Assembly (NCBI RefSeq): GCF_003013715.1
Contig: NC_072813.1
Span: forward strand, 868,001 to 932,000
DNA from: Candidozyma auris
Lineage: Eukaryota; Ascomycota; Pichiomycetes; Serinales; Metschnikowiaceae
DNA length: 64,000 nucleotides
Direction: 5' to 3'
The notes below the pieces were generated by a model. It saw only the letters and a program-made list of their open reading frames with translations. It had not been told where the DNA came from and made no database searches. Positions 27,081 through 36,032 of this stretch are shown piece by piece. The translations under genes were made by a program, and so were the position numbers. Position 1 is the stretch's first letter. Each line of letters starts with the position of its first letter.

Positions 27081-28787
27081 TCAAGGGTTATGACAGAATA
27101 CCATAAGTTGGAACTTCTCCACTTCCCAATTGAGCTTGATCTGTTGTAGTTGATGTCTTGTATGACGAGAACCTAGGTCATTTTCAGGCTCTGGTTCATC
27201 CTTCCGAAGAGATTTTGCTAAGTTTGGCGATAAACGCAACTCAAAATTGATGATATTGAGTCCGTAGCTCAATTTCAATTCATATTGAAGACCGAAAAGA
27301 GACTTATTGCTTTGTGGATCCTCATCTTCAAAAGTCTCACAGCTTGAGATCTTGTCGTCGTTTATAAAGAGAGCAACCAGAAAATCTTCTTCGGAATCAC
27401 CTTTAAGTATTCCCTGACCATTAACAAGATCGTTCTTCTTTAAGTTGAAAATTATGTGATGTAAGCTTACTTTGAAGGATACAAATGAAGATGCCTCAGC
27501 CGGCAATGAAATGGAGTAAGCTTTGGTTGAATAGCCAATTGGACCAAACTTATACTGAAACAAAGTTGCAGCATTCAACACAGGCACATCTGGAAACATA
27601 TCTCTTTTGTAGGCCTGAGCCGGCGTGATAAGGGCAGGTCCTTGTTGTGAAAGCGAGTTAGCAACTTGTTGAGTAGTAGTATGTGAAGAAGAAAGGGTAA
27701 CTCCTCTGATGAACACCTCATCACTCGAAGGTGTGACTGGAGTTTTACCCATGACATTGGACTCAGTGGCATTGAGCTTACGCTTGGTCTCTTCATCATC
27801 TTCCTCACCAGCTTCAGTATCCAGGTCCTCCAGCTTGATGCCGGCGCTCTCAACCTCAGCAGCTTTTCTTGTCTCTGCTTCTTCTTGGAGCACTTTCTTG
27901 GGTTTCCTGCCCCTCTTCTTCTTCTGAGGTTGTGGGGTCTCGGACTTCAAATTCAACTTGAGCTTCATAGGCTCTTTTGGTGCCTTCACTTTCAACTTCA
28001 ACTTGGATTGAGGAATCGCTTCCTTTTTAAGCGACTTGAACTCCTTGTCAAAAACGTCTCTTAACTTGTTGGCGTCCTCATATATCAAGGAGGAAGGGTC
28101 GTTGAAAGTTTGAGCATTGGTGAATATGAGATTTGTGGCATCGTAGAAGGCTTGCAAGTTGTCTTCGAGAGATCTATCCTCAGAAAACAAATCCTTCGCA
28201 ATCATGCTCTTCACATCATTGAACGATGTTGGATTTTTAATCACCTTGTAGTAATCGGGGTACTCTTCAGGATCCACCACTTCCATAAAGGGACCACTCA
28301 AAACGCCATCCTCTGGGAATTCATGATTAATGACTGTGTCTAAAATATTGTTTGCCAACCTCGGTAAGTCAGCCACAGTTATAGAGCCCAGGGACTCAGA
28401 GTAATCGTCAGCTCGGTTGGACACATAATCGAAAAGCTTTTTAGCGTCTGTCACGATCCAAGATTCAGGGTCGTTATATTTCTGCGCATTATCATACATC
28501 AACTGAAAATCCAGAACAAAGTCCTGAACATTCCCATACGAGCCACGAGCCACCTTCTTATTGACCTCATTTAGCGATATTGGTTCCTCGATGAGTGTGT
28601 AGTAGTCAGGGTACATTTTTTTGGATGGAAGCTTAACAAAAGCAGTAACTAAGGCACGCTCTCCTTCATCGTCTTGAAGTGTGTCAATTTCCTCTAAAAT
28701 GGACTTGATAAACTCTTCAAGACTCTGGCCCTTGTGTCGTTTTGGCGCGGCAGAATCCTGCGCGGCAGCTCTTTTAGCACGAGGCAT
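27081..28787 (-). CDS. RSC4: Tandem-bromodomain subunit Rsc4 of the RSC chromatin remodeller
   Basis: A 568-residue protein with two N-terminal bromodomains: ~25-120 (FVKLPSKKMYPDYYTLIEEPISLNEV, YNDPESWIVTDA) and ~150-260 (PFMEVVDPEEYPDYYKVIKNPTSF, FTNAQTFNDPSSLIYEDA). A basic/acidic linker with KKKRGRKPKK follows, then a C-terminal beta-rich domain (FGPIGYSTKAYSISLP) typical of Rsc4. The tandem bromodomains of Rsc4 bind acetylated histone H3 (K14). S. cerevisiae Rsc4 is 625 residues, so this copy looks complete. The basic start (MPRAKRAAAQDSAAPKRHK) is probably an NLS. In S. cerevisiae RSC4 is next to MEH1, here 19 kb away. Confidence 0.88.
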   Translation of the reverse strand: MPRAKRAAAQDSAAPKRHKGQSLEEFIKSILEEIDTLQDDEGERALVTAFVKLPSKKMYPDYYTLIEEPISLNEVNKKVARGSYGNVQDFVLDFQLMYDNAQKYNDPESWIVTDAKKLFDYVSNRADDYSESLGSITVADLPRLANNILDTVINHEFPEDGVLSGPFMEVVDPEEYPDYYKVIKNPTSFNDVKSMIAKDLFSEDRSLEDNLQAFYDATNLIFTNAQTFNDPSSLIYEDANKLRDVFDKEFKSLKKEAIPQSKLKLKVKAPKEPMKLKLNLKSETPQPQKKKRGRKPKKVLQEEAETRKAAEVESAGIKLEDLDTEAGEEDDEETKRKLNATESNVMGKTPVTPSSDEVFIRGVTLSSSHTTTQQVANSLSQQGPALITPAQAYKRDMFPDVPVLNAATLFQYKFGPIGYSTKAYSISLPAEASSFVSFKVSLHHIIFNLKKNDLVNGQGILKGDSEEDFLVALFINDDKISSCETFEDEDPQSNKSLFGLQYELKLSYGLNIINFELRLSPNLAKSLRKDEPEPENDLGSRHTRHQLQQIKLNWEVEKFQLMVFCHNP

Positions 28788-29093
28788 ATTATATTGGTAA
28801 CAGAATTGGAAGGTAGTGTGGGATTTTGTTGATTTACAAACACCAGGTGTTTGAGTATGTGCAGGACTCTTTCAACGATACAGATAACTCCCCACCACTA
28901 ATTCTTATTAAATTCAAGTGATTTGGCTCAAGATAGGATTCATGAAAACATTATACAGCAAATCTTTTTGCGGTCTTTTTCATTGTATGAAAGTCATCTT
29001 CGTAGACCTCTTTAGTTGCATGGTCACATGACTGGACACATAGTAATTGTCGCCTATGATAAAACTTCAACTTGAACGGCCCTACTCATTTTG
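28788..29093. promoter_or_regulatory. Divergent promoter RSC4 / TAH18
   Basis: 306 bases between divergent genes. I see GGTCACATGAC near 29022 (an E-box variant) and a CTTTTTGCGGTC string near 28964. There is no coding frame and no clear TATA box. Confidence 0.35.
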
Positions 29094-30875
29094 ATGACCA
29101 ACGGACCTTCTGTCACGAGTGTGGCAATTCTTTATGGCAGTGAATCTGGCAACTCCCAGGATTACGCTCACTTTCTTGCGCGTAAGTTGCGTTACAACTC
29201 ATTGAAACCCACTGTCTGTACTCTTGACTCGTTCCCTCTCAAGCGTCTTGTCACAGATATTCAGTATTTGATAGTGGTCTGCTCTACTACTGGACAGGGA
29301 GAGGTACCTAGAAATGCTAAGAAGTTTATCAAGTTCTTATTGAAGAAAAAGCTTCCTGAAGATCTTTTGGATCATATAAAATTCACCACGTTCGGCCTTG
29401 GGGACTCTTCCTACCCTAAGTTCAACTATGCCATTAGAAAACTCCACATAAGACTCCGACAGCTTGGCTGTAAAGAGCTATGCCCACGATGTGAAAGTGA
29501 CGAACAGGCCCCAGAGGGCATCGACGGTTTTTACGCAGAATGGGAAGCGAAAGTAATCGATGCCCTTAAAAAGGAGTTCCCCAACATTTTCACGATAGAC
29601 GACCATGTTCTACTTCCACCTGAGATTTCTGTCTCTGTCAAATGCGAGGACAGTGACGTGGTAGGAAACGGTGACTTGAGTCCTACGCGAAATGGAGCCG
29701 GTTTGTCGCTTGGGAGAATCGTGACAAACACTCGTATGACGGCTTCTGACCACTTTCAGGACGTTAGGCATGTGACAATCGAAGCAATCGATCAAGATTT
29801 ATCGTATGCACCTGGAGATACGGTAGCATTGTACCCACCAAACGACGATAGAAGCGTGGAACTTCTTTTGGAGCTGCAACCCCATTGGCTTGAGATCGCC
29901 GATAAGCCGCTTGACATGCCTCACCCGCCAGAATCTGAGGGAGGCTTCATTGATCACAATTATCTCACGTTGCGAAATTTGATCAAATATCATTTGGATA
30001 TCATGTCGATTCCAAGGCGCTCATTTTTTGCACTCTTGCATCACTTTGTCGACGATCTGACAGAGGAAGGCAAAAGAGAGAAGGAGAAACTCTACGAGTT
30101 TAGTACCCTAGCTGAGGCGGAGGATCTTTACAACTATGCTAATCGTCCAAGACGACTAATTCTAGAGACCATCATGGAGTTTGAGAAGAACTTAAAAATA
30201 CCACTCGAATACGTACTTGACTTGTTTCCCATGATTAAAGTTCGACTCTTTCTGATAGCGTCCAAGTCCTCTTCGGATACTGTTGAGATCATTGCAGGAA
30301 TTGTGGAGTACAAAACCATCCTAAGAAGAATCAGGCGTGGGTTGTGCTCTAAGTGGATCAAGCTGTTACAGGTGGGAGATTCTGTGATATTCTCTATCCA
30401 TAAATCTAATTTGTCCTTCTCTCTTCCCAAAATTCCAAACCCTCCAATCGTCATGATTGCTCCAGGAACTGGTGTGGCCCCGATGAAGTCTCTCATCGAG
30501 CAAAGAGCAGGACAACAGGAACTTCACTTGTTTTACGGCTGCCGTTTCTCAAATAAGGATTTCCTATTCCAGGATTTGTGGGAGTCTTTTGAGGCTAAAG
30601 GTGCTCTTCATATGCATCCATGCTTTTCCAGGGATCCAGGTTCAAGAGTGAAGTACGTTCAAGATAAGCTTTACCTTGAACGGGAAACGGTTGCAAAATT
30701 GGTGCTCCAAGAATCTGCCATAATATTTGTCTGTGGCTCAAGTGGTAACATGCCCCGTCAAGTCAGAATGACACTTGTGGAGATATTGAAGCAAGGTGGC
30801 CCTGAAAATTTGGACGCTGAACAGTATCTCTTGGATATGGAGAATTCGGGTCGCTATATTCAAGAAACATGGTGA
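29094..30875 (+). CDS. TAH18: NADPH-dependent diflavin oxidoreductase Tah18
   Basis: The ATG at 29094 gives 593 residues. Order: FMN-binding flavodoxin domain (AILYGSESGNSQDYAHFLA, TFGLGDSSYPKFNY), FAD-binding domain (SYAPGDTVALYPPND, IPRRSFFALLHHF), NADPH-binding domain (MIAPGTGVAPMKSLIEQRA, LFYGCRFSNKDFLF) and the usual aromatic C-terminus (YIQETW). Tah18 passes electrons from NADPH to Dre2 for cytosolic Fe-S assembly and for the ribonucleotide reductase cofactor. It lies 82 bases upstream of MSF1 on the same strand, the order also found in S. cerevisiae (YPR048W-YPR047W). Confidence 0.95.
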   Translation: MTNGPSVTSVAILYGSESGNSQDYAHFLARKLRYNSLKPTVCTLDSFPLKRLVTDIQYLIVVCSTTGQGEVPRNAKKFIKFLLKKKLPEDLLDHIKFTTFGLGDSSYPKFNYAIRKLHIRLRQLGCKELCPRCESDEQAPEGIDGFYAEWEAKVIDALKKEFPNIFTIDDHVLLPPEISVSVKCEDSDVVGNGDLSPTRNGAGLSLGRIVTNTRMTASDHFQDVRHVTIEAIDQDLSYAPGDTVALYPPNDDRSVELLLELQPHWLEIADKPLDMPHPPESEGGFIDHNYLTLRNLIKYHLDIMSIPRRSFFALLHHFVDDLTEEGKREKEKLYEFSTLAEAEDLYNYANRPRRLILETIMEFEKNLKIPLEYVLDLFPMIKVRLFLIASKSSSDTVEIIAGIVEYKTILRRIRRGLCSKWIKLLQVGDSVIFSIHKSNLSFSLPKIPNPPIVMIAPGTGVAPMKSLIEQRAGQQELHLFYGCRFSNKDFLFQDLWESFEAKGALHMHPCFSRDPGSRVKYVQDKLYLERETVAKLVLQESAIIFVCGSSGNMPRQVRMTLVEILKQGGPENLDAEQYLLDMENSGRYIQETW

Positions 30876-30957
30876 TTGATGTCTGTGAGAAAGGCACATA
30901 CCAGACACCGCACCCGCATTTTTTCACCTCGTATCACCGAACCACCCAAAACCTCAT

Positions 30958-32319
30958 ATGCTTTGCCTTAAACGGGCAGCTGCCCAATTGAGACTCGTCA
31001 AGTGTGTGCCTATTTCGACACGCAGGTGGGTTTCAAAGTTTCCTCCACACATCGTGGTAGATGGGAAGTCGTACAAAACTGATGAATGGACCAACGTGCC
31101 TCCTCGTATTCTTGAACTCACTGATAGACGCTTGCACCAGAACCCCAATCATCCGATCGGAATTCTTCGTGAGCTAATAGAAAAGAACTTTAAAGGCTTA
31201 GGCTACACATTCTATAATGATTTTCGGCCCATAGTGACAACTTTTGAAAATTTCGACGTGCTTGACTTTCCTAAAGATCATCCGGGCAGAGCTAAGCTGG
31301 ACACGTATTATTTGAATGAGGGCCATCTTTTGAGAACTCACACTTCTGCTCATGAGCATGAATGTTTTCAGAAATGCGAAACGCCTGGTTACTTTATCAC
31401 TGCTGATGTTTACAGAAGAGACGAGATCGACCGAACACATTACCCTGCGTTCCACCAGATGGAGGGTGCAAGGTTATGGTCACAGAAAACCCCAAATCTT
31501 GAGCAAGTTTTGCAAGATGACATTGATGCTATTCCTGCTACAGACATCATTGTGGAGGATCCGTTCAGAAAGAACCCTCTGAATGATGAAAACCCAAAGC
31601 AAAAGCACATGACTGACCCAGAGGTGCGTCTTGTGGCTGCTCACTTGAAAAAGACAGTGGAATACATGGTGAACTTGGTTTTTGAAAGCGCAAAAGCGGC
31701 TGCATTGAGGTCAGGCGCTGATGACGAGTTTTTGAAAGAGCCGTTGAAGGTGCGCTGGGTAGAAGCCTACTTCCCTTGGACATCGCCTTCATGGGAGATT
31801 GAGGTTTGGTGGAAGGGAGAATGGCTTGAGTGCTGCGGCTGTGGTATAGTACAACAGCAAGTCTTACTCAACTCAGGCCTCGGTGAGGACAAAATTGGAT
31901 GGGCTTTCGGAATCGGGCTCGACAGGATCGCCATGCTTCTTTTTGGAATTCCGGACATAAGGCTCTTTTGGTCTCTTGATGAAAGATTCAGTAACCAATT
32001 CACGCAGGGCCAGATCAGCTTGTTCAAGCCGTACTCCAAGTACCCAGGAATCAAGAGAGATGTGAGTTTCTGGATGCCCACCGGGTCAAATTTGCATGTG
32101 AACGATGTTATGGAGCTATTTCGTCTGCATGGAGGAGATTTGGTCGAGAATGTTGAGAAAGTGGATGAGTTTACCCACCCCAAAACCAAGAAGACGTCTC
32201 AAACCTACAGAATCCATTTTCAGTCGTTTGACAGAAACTTAACCAGAGATGAAGTCAATGAGATCCACAAGGCAGTGGAAAAAGAGCTTGTGGATATGTT
32301 TGATGTCGAGATCCGATAA
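30958..32319 (+). CDS. MSF1: Mitochondrial phenylalanyl-tRNA synthetase
   Basis: A 453-residue single-chain mitochondrial PheRS. The leader MLCLKRAAAQLRLVKCVPISTRRW is a presequence. The class II core follows (HPIGILREL, TYYLNEGHLLRTHTSAHEHECF, YPAFHQMEGARLW), with the Phe-binding region CCGCGIVQQQVL and motif 3 GWAFGIGLDRIAMLLFGIPDIR. The C-terminal FDX-ACB anticodon-binding domain begins YSKYPGIKRDVSFWMP. It charges mitochondrial tRNA-Phe in the matrix. Length matches yeast Msf1 (469). Confidence 0.95.
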   Translation: MLCLKRAAAQLRLVKCVPISTRRWVSKFPPHIVVDGKSYKTDEWTNVPPRILELTDRRLHQNPNHPIGILRELIEKNFKGLGYTFYNDFRPIVTTFENFDVLDFPKDHPGRAKLDTYYLNEGHLLRTHTSAHEHECFQKCETPGYFITADVYRRDEIDRTHYPAFHQMEGARLWSQKTPNLEQVLQDDIDAIPATDIIVEDPFRKNPLNDENPKQKHMTDPEVRLVAAHLKKTVEYMVNLVFESAKAAALRSGADDEFLKEPLKVRWVEAYFPWTSPSWEIEVWWKGEWLECCGCGIVQQQVLLNSGLGEDKIGWAFGIGLDRIAMLLFGIPDIRLFWSLDERFSNQFTQGQISLFKPYSKYPGIKRDVSFWMPTGSNLHVNDVMELFRLHGGDLVENVEKVDEFTHPKTKKTSQTYRIHFQSFDRNLTRDEVNEIHKAVEKELVDMFDVEIR

Positions 32320-32639
32320 ATGTACATAGTCAGCCTCGGCTGAAGCAATATAGACTTGCGTATTATGGTGAGAGTTGCACCACAGACGAGTACAAGAGGT
32401 ATGAGAAGTAATTTTGCACGCAAACAGAGAAGATCAGTTGTGAGTAACAGAATCGAGAACTTGAAACTCTCAATCTAATTAGTTCGATGCTTCTTGAGAT
32501 TTTTTTTTTCAGTATGCATCAGTGTTTAGGTAACAAGCTACCTTTTGTCTTGAGCGTGCTCAGTGCGATTTTTTTTTTTTTTCTTCGCAGTAACAAATCT
32601 ACCACCGGCAACCTCCAACCTCGACTTCCTTACTGAATC
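32320..32639. promoter_or_regulatory. Poly(dT)-rich promoter of MRPL16
   Basis: Between MSF1 and MRPL16 (same strand) there are two T tracts, T10 at 32500-32509 and T14 at 32569-32582, the second ~57 bases before the MRPL16 ATG. Such tracts usually mark nucleosome-depleted yeast promoters. TTCGCAGTAAC right after the second tract only partly resembles the recurrent motif. Confidence 0.5.
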
Positions 32640-33317
32640 ATGTTAGGGTTGTGCAGAACACTCCAAAGTTCCCTTGGAGGGGCACTTAGAACTCCCCAGC
32701 TTCTAGCTCAAGCTAATACTTCAACTGTTTTCAAAAGATTCAAGCACGAGTACGAGCCCAGGCACAAGAACATCTTCAAAGCGTTCAAAGGCAGAGTCAC
32801 AGTCAGAACAGGAGGCTCAGTGAAAGGGAACAGTCTCGAAGTTGGAAAATACGGTTTGAGACTTAAATCCAACGGGATTAGAATGGCAGCCATCCAGCTT
32901 AAAGAGGCCGACAAAGTTATCCAGAGACAACTCAGAGGCACGGGAGCAAAGTACATCACGAGGTTTGTCTGCAATACACCAGTGTGTGTCAAGGGTAACC
33001 AGACAAGAATGGGTAAAGGTAAAGGTGGGTTTGACCACTGGGCAGTGAGGGTGCCCACGGGCAAGATATTGTTTGAGATTGTGGGGGATGTTCATGAGAA
33101 AGTGGCCAGGGAGGCCTTGCGGAAAGCTGGCGACAAGTTGCCTGGGATTATGGAGATTGTGGACGTGCATTCCAAAATAAGAGTAAGCCCCACAACGTTG
33201 GTGGACAAGCCAGAGCCCGTCAACTGGCTCGAGAAGATGAAGGAGGCCCCAACGAAGAAATGGACCAACATAGAAAAGTCAAAGTCCCCTGAGTTCCGTC
33301 TTTACAGGAACCGTTGA
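32640..33317 (+). CDS. MRPL16: Mitochondrial large-subunit ribosomal protein uL16m
   Basis: A 225-residue protein with a presequence-like N-terminus (MLGLCRTLQSSLGGALR) and a complete uL16 domain: FKGRVTVRTGGSVKGNSLEVGKYGLRL, ITRFVCNTPVCVKGNQTRMGKGKGGFDHWAVRVPTGKILFEI. The GKGKGG segment is the loop reaching toward the peptidyl-transferase region in uL16 proteins. The extra C-terminal ~50 residues are a mitochondrial extension, as in S. cerevisiae Mrpl16 (232). Confidence 0.95.
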   Translation: MLGLCRTLQSSLGGALRTPQLLAQANTSTVFKRFKHEYEPRHKNIFKAFKGRVTVRTGGSVKGNSLEVGKYGLRLKSNGIRMAAIQLKEADKVIQRQLRGTGAKYITRFVCNTPVCVKGNQTRMGKGKGGFDHWAVRVPTGKILFEIVGDVHEKVAREALRKAGDKLPGIMEIVDVHSKIRVSPTTLVDKPEPVNWLEKMKEAPTKKWTNIEKSKSPEFRLYRNR

Positions 33318-33536
33318 GGATAGACAACTCGCAATTCTCATGTATATATAATATCAACTATTTACGACGTCGTATTGGTAGTGTGTTTCGTTCCGTAGTA
33401 ACAGAATCAATACTAAGAGCATTTATGCCAGAGCGTTCGCGATTTCCACATTGAACCGTGGATTCATACAATAGTGCTAGACTTACTTGTGTTCCACTAA
33501 TCTCGCTTCTATTTGCTCAATCGTTACCCAGTTAGC

Positions 33537-33854
33537 ATGCTGAAAGACACACAGAAGTTGGCGGGGTATGCATTGAATCAGGCGGTCAAGCTCATGGAGT
33601 CAGATACTCAAGTTTCTACCATTGACATGAACCTCCTAGTCAACCTCAACACCAATCAGTCACTCAACTACATCAAACTTGAGCAGGACCTCAATGAGAT
33701 CGAGGAGAGCACGAAGAAGTCACAGGCGCTTCAGGAGGAGTTCGAGCTGCTTCGGCTTGACTTGAACCACATAGAGAGGCAAGTCGATGTGATGGCCGAG
33801 ATTATCAAGGAGCTCGATGGCTGGACCAAGGAGCTAGAAAAGAATGGAAAATAA
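33537..33854 (+). CDS. BLOC-1 subunit 2-like coiled-coil protein
   Basis: The first ATG is at 33537, giving 105 residues. The protein is almost wholly helical coiled coil: LVNLNTNQSLNYIKLEQDLNEI, then LNHIERQVDVMAEIIKELDGWTKELE. This pattern matches BLOC1S2 (LLENMNKLTSLKYLEM..., then the VIEEQVAALEQAAYKLDAYSKKLE type of C-terminus). The yeast counterpart is Bli1 (YKL061W), part of an endosomal BLOC-1 complex that recruits the Rab5 GAP Msb3. The call rests on pattern resemblance in a short coiled coil, so it is not certain. Confidence 0.6.
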   Translation: MLKDTQKLAGYALNQAVKLMESDTQVSTIDMNLLVNLNTNQSLNYIKLEQDLNEIEESTKKSQALQEEFELLRLDLNHIERQVDVMAEIIKELDGWTKELEKNGK

Positions 33855-34177
33855 CCGATGGGAATAGAAGCGAGAAAGTTGTTTGGGCAACCTTGAGCTG
33901 GAGTACACAAGATTTCTGCTATCGATGGTGTAGTCTGCATCACGGTCATTTAAAGGAGGGCCAGTATTACAATTTTCGAAGAAGGTATATGTCGAAAAGG
34001 GCTGATCCAGCTCAAAACAAATGATCACTTCTCTGCATTAGACCGGGCAAATGTTGTGGGATTTTACGTCCTTCTCTCCAACTCAATTGTTGGTGTACTC
34101 AATTTATTATGGTGCTCGCGAATTTTGCAACCATTTGTGTCATTCCGGCTCAGCACCACCTTTTGGAAGACTCACTC

Positions 34178-35122
34178 ATGAAACCATCGAAATTGTTGGT
34201 CGCTTTGGTCTCGTGTCTAGGCGTGACGCTGGCTATCCCTTCAAGGCTTGCCCACATCATCGACTCCAACCTGACCGGAGCATCCAACATCTCCAATCCT
34301 CTAAGTGGGGTTCTCCCAGTTGACTCTGTTTCCAGTCACCTTTCAGAAACCTCAAGGCTTTTGGGGTACTTAGTGGAACCCGTGTTCCAGAAAGCGCAAC
34401 AATTGAAGCGACCATTAGACTTGAATACTTGGATCCAACTCTATCACGATATGTCTTCGCAGCAGAAGGTAACGCTGGCGAAGAACACTGTGAAGAAGAA
34501 GTTTGTGTCGGCCTCGAGGCCAAAGCTGAAGGAGGAAGTCAGGGCCCACGTTGAGAAGTCGAACAATCTGCTGACTGCTGCTTCTCAGAAGGAAGTTTCC
34601 GAAAAGGCCCTCGAGGTGACATTGAGCAGTTTATTGAGAAAGATTTTGGGGAAGCAGAAGGATTACGAGCTGGACTTTGAAGAGAATGATGAAGCGAAAG
34701 ACGATTACGAGACACCGCCAAATACCGACACTGATCATGTTTTCGACATTGAGGGCGAGTCTGAGGGGGAGAGCGAGTCTGAATGGGAGAGCGAGTGTGA
34801 CGAGAACGAAACTGAGGAGGAGATCGAGTACGGAAGCTACCTGAGAAAGAAGCCACACAGGAGCGAAAACACAACGTCCCCGGGTAATGTGACCGATTCT
34901 ATTCAAGTGAACTTGAAAAATGCCACGACTGCGCTGGATGTCTTCCAACCGAGTTACAACCACTCCCCAGGGCTCTCGAACCTTTCAAACGACTCGGGTC
35001 GCTCGAATTCCAGTAATACCAACGTAGAGGAGTATGGAAAAGAGGTCAATGGCGCTACAAGACTCTACAATGCAAACTTTGCAAGCTCTGTTCTAGCAGC
35101 ATTGTTGATCGCGCTTATATAG
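34178..35122 (+). CDS. Putative GPI-anchored secreted protein, tandem copy 1
   Basis: I start at the ATG at 34178 (314 residues), which opens with a signal peptide (MKPSKLLVALVSCLGVTLA). An earlier in-frame ATG at 34109 would overlap the TTTTGCAACCATTT element at 34123-34136. The mature protein has a helical part (residues ~50-160), the string SSLLRKILGK, then a strongly acidic stretch (EGESEGESESEWESECDENE) and an Asn/Ser-rich region with many N-glycosylation sequons. The C-terminus (LYNANFASSVLAALLIALI) looks like a GPI signal. I recognise no family. The downstream gene shares this architecture and the SLL(R/K)KIL string. Confidence 0.7.
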   Translation: MKPSKLLVALVSCLGVTLAIPSRLAHIIDSNLTGASNISNPLSGVLPVDSVSSHLSETSRLLGYLVEPVFQKAQQLKRPLDLNTWIQLYHDMSSQQKVTLAKNTVKKKFVSASRPKLKEEVRAHVEKSNNLLTAASQKEVSEKALEVTLSSLLRKILGKQKDYELDFEENDEAKDDYETPPNTDTDHVFDIEGESEGESESEWESECDENETEEEIEYGSYLRKKPHRSENTTSPGNVTDSIQVNLKNATTALDVFQPSYNHSPGLSNLSNDSGRSNSSNTNVEEYGKEVNGATRLYNANFASSVLAALLIALI

Positions 35123-35217
35123 CTGAGTTTACGATTTCATCATATTTTGCAGCCATTATCGTTAGTAGTCGCGATTGCGCTTACCACCTACCCAGTCTTT
35201 CCTCACAACGTTGACCC

Positions 35218-36006
35218 ATGATGCTTCTGAAAGTTTCTTTGTTGCTACTAGCGCTTCTGAATTCTGGTCTAAGTGCTCCAGCTTTAAATAACACCCTACC
35301 ATCGCATGTACCCGAATATCAGGACTTGTCCTTTGTGGATAGTATAGTTGACTTTGTCAGTCACAGCGACCACTTTGCATTGGATCCAGAGCCAGTGATT
35401 GAGGTAACCGAGGAATACGAGAACAAGGAAAAGGAGTCGAGTTCAGATACCGTGCCAGTAGAATACGATGACGTCTCCAAAGCCTCAGAGCAGAATTCAC
35501 CGCCACCAGAGAAGGCGAGCCTTGAGGAGCAGGCAAAGCCACCAACCGAAGGTAATGTGGGTGACACGATGAATACCAACGAGACGTTCCGTGGATCGAA
35601 CCTAAGGGTCGAGACAGGGCTCTTCTTCGATGTTGCCAAGGGTAACAAGGATGACGATTGTGACGACTCTGAATCCGACTCCGATAGCGACTGTGACGAC
35701 GACGACGACGACGAGCGAAGTTTGCTCAAAAAGATCCTATTCTTCTTGCCAGCCAGCTACCAAGCACCGGCGGCGAAACGATCGCAAGCAGATCCAACCA
35801 TCTACGTTACCACTAACACTGAATCAGTTGAGCAAGGTACCCTTTCAAACACTAGCCGACACCCATTACCTCAAGATATTGGGAACATTAACATCACATC
35901 ACAATTTGTGCCCACGCTCGACGGCTACTATGAGAGTATGGAGTCCACGGCCAACAGGGGACGTATCAGTCTTCTCAGTCTTGCAGCTTGCTTGGCCCTT
36001 CTATGA
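35218..36006 (+). CDS. Putative GPI-anchored secreted protein, tandem copy 2
   Basis: A 262-residue protein with a signal peptide (MMLLKVSLLLLALLNSGLSA), a long Glu/Ser/Pro-rich region, an acidic run (DDDCDDSESDSDSDCDDDDDDE) leading straight into RSLLKKILFFLPASYQ, and a Lys-Arg pair (AAKR) that could be a Kex2 site. The C-terminus (STANRGRISLLSLAACLALL) fits a GPI signal. TTTTGCAGCCATT lies at 35145-35157, 60 bases upstream. It begins 95 bases after the previous gene and looks like a diverged tandem duplicate, though most of the sequence no longer aligns. Function unknown. The stop codon is 26 bases from that of convergent VPS24. Confidence 0.7.
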   Translation: MMLLKVSLLLLALLNSGLSAPALNNTLPSHVPEYQDLSFVDSIVDFVSHSDHFALDPEPVIEVTEEYENKEKESSSDTVPVEYDDVSKASEQNSPPPEKASLEEQAKPPTEGNVGDTMNTNETFRGSNLRVETGLFFDVAKGNKDDDCDDSESDSDSDCDDDDDDERSLLKKILFFLPASYQAPAAKRSQADPTIYVTTNTESVEQGTLSNTSRHPLPQDIGNINITSQFVPTLDGYYESMESTANRGRISLLSLAACLALL

Positions 36007-36032
36007 TAATGCAGCTAACAATGTCTCTGCAA

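Noticed and set aside
34539..34963. Long minus-strand frames within the first tandem GPI-type gene
   Set aside because: They arise from the GAG-rich acidic repeat read on the other strand and lack any family features.
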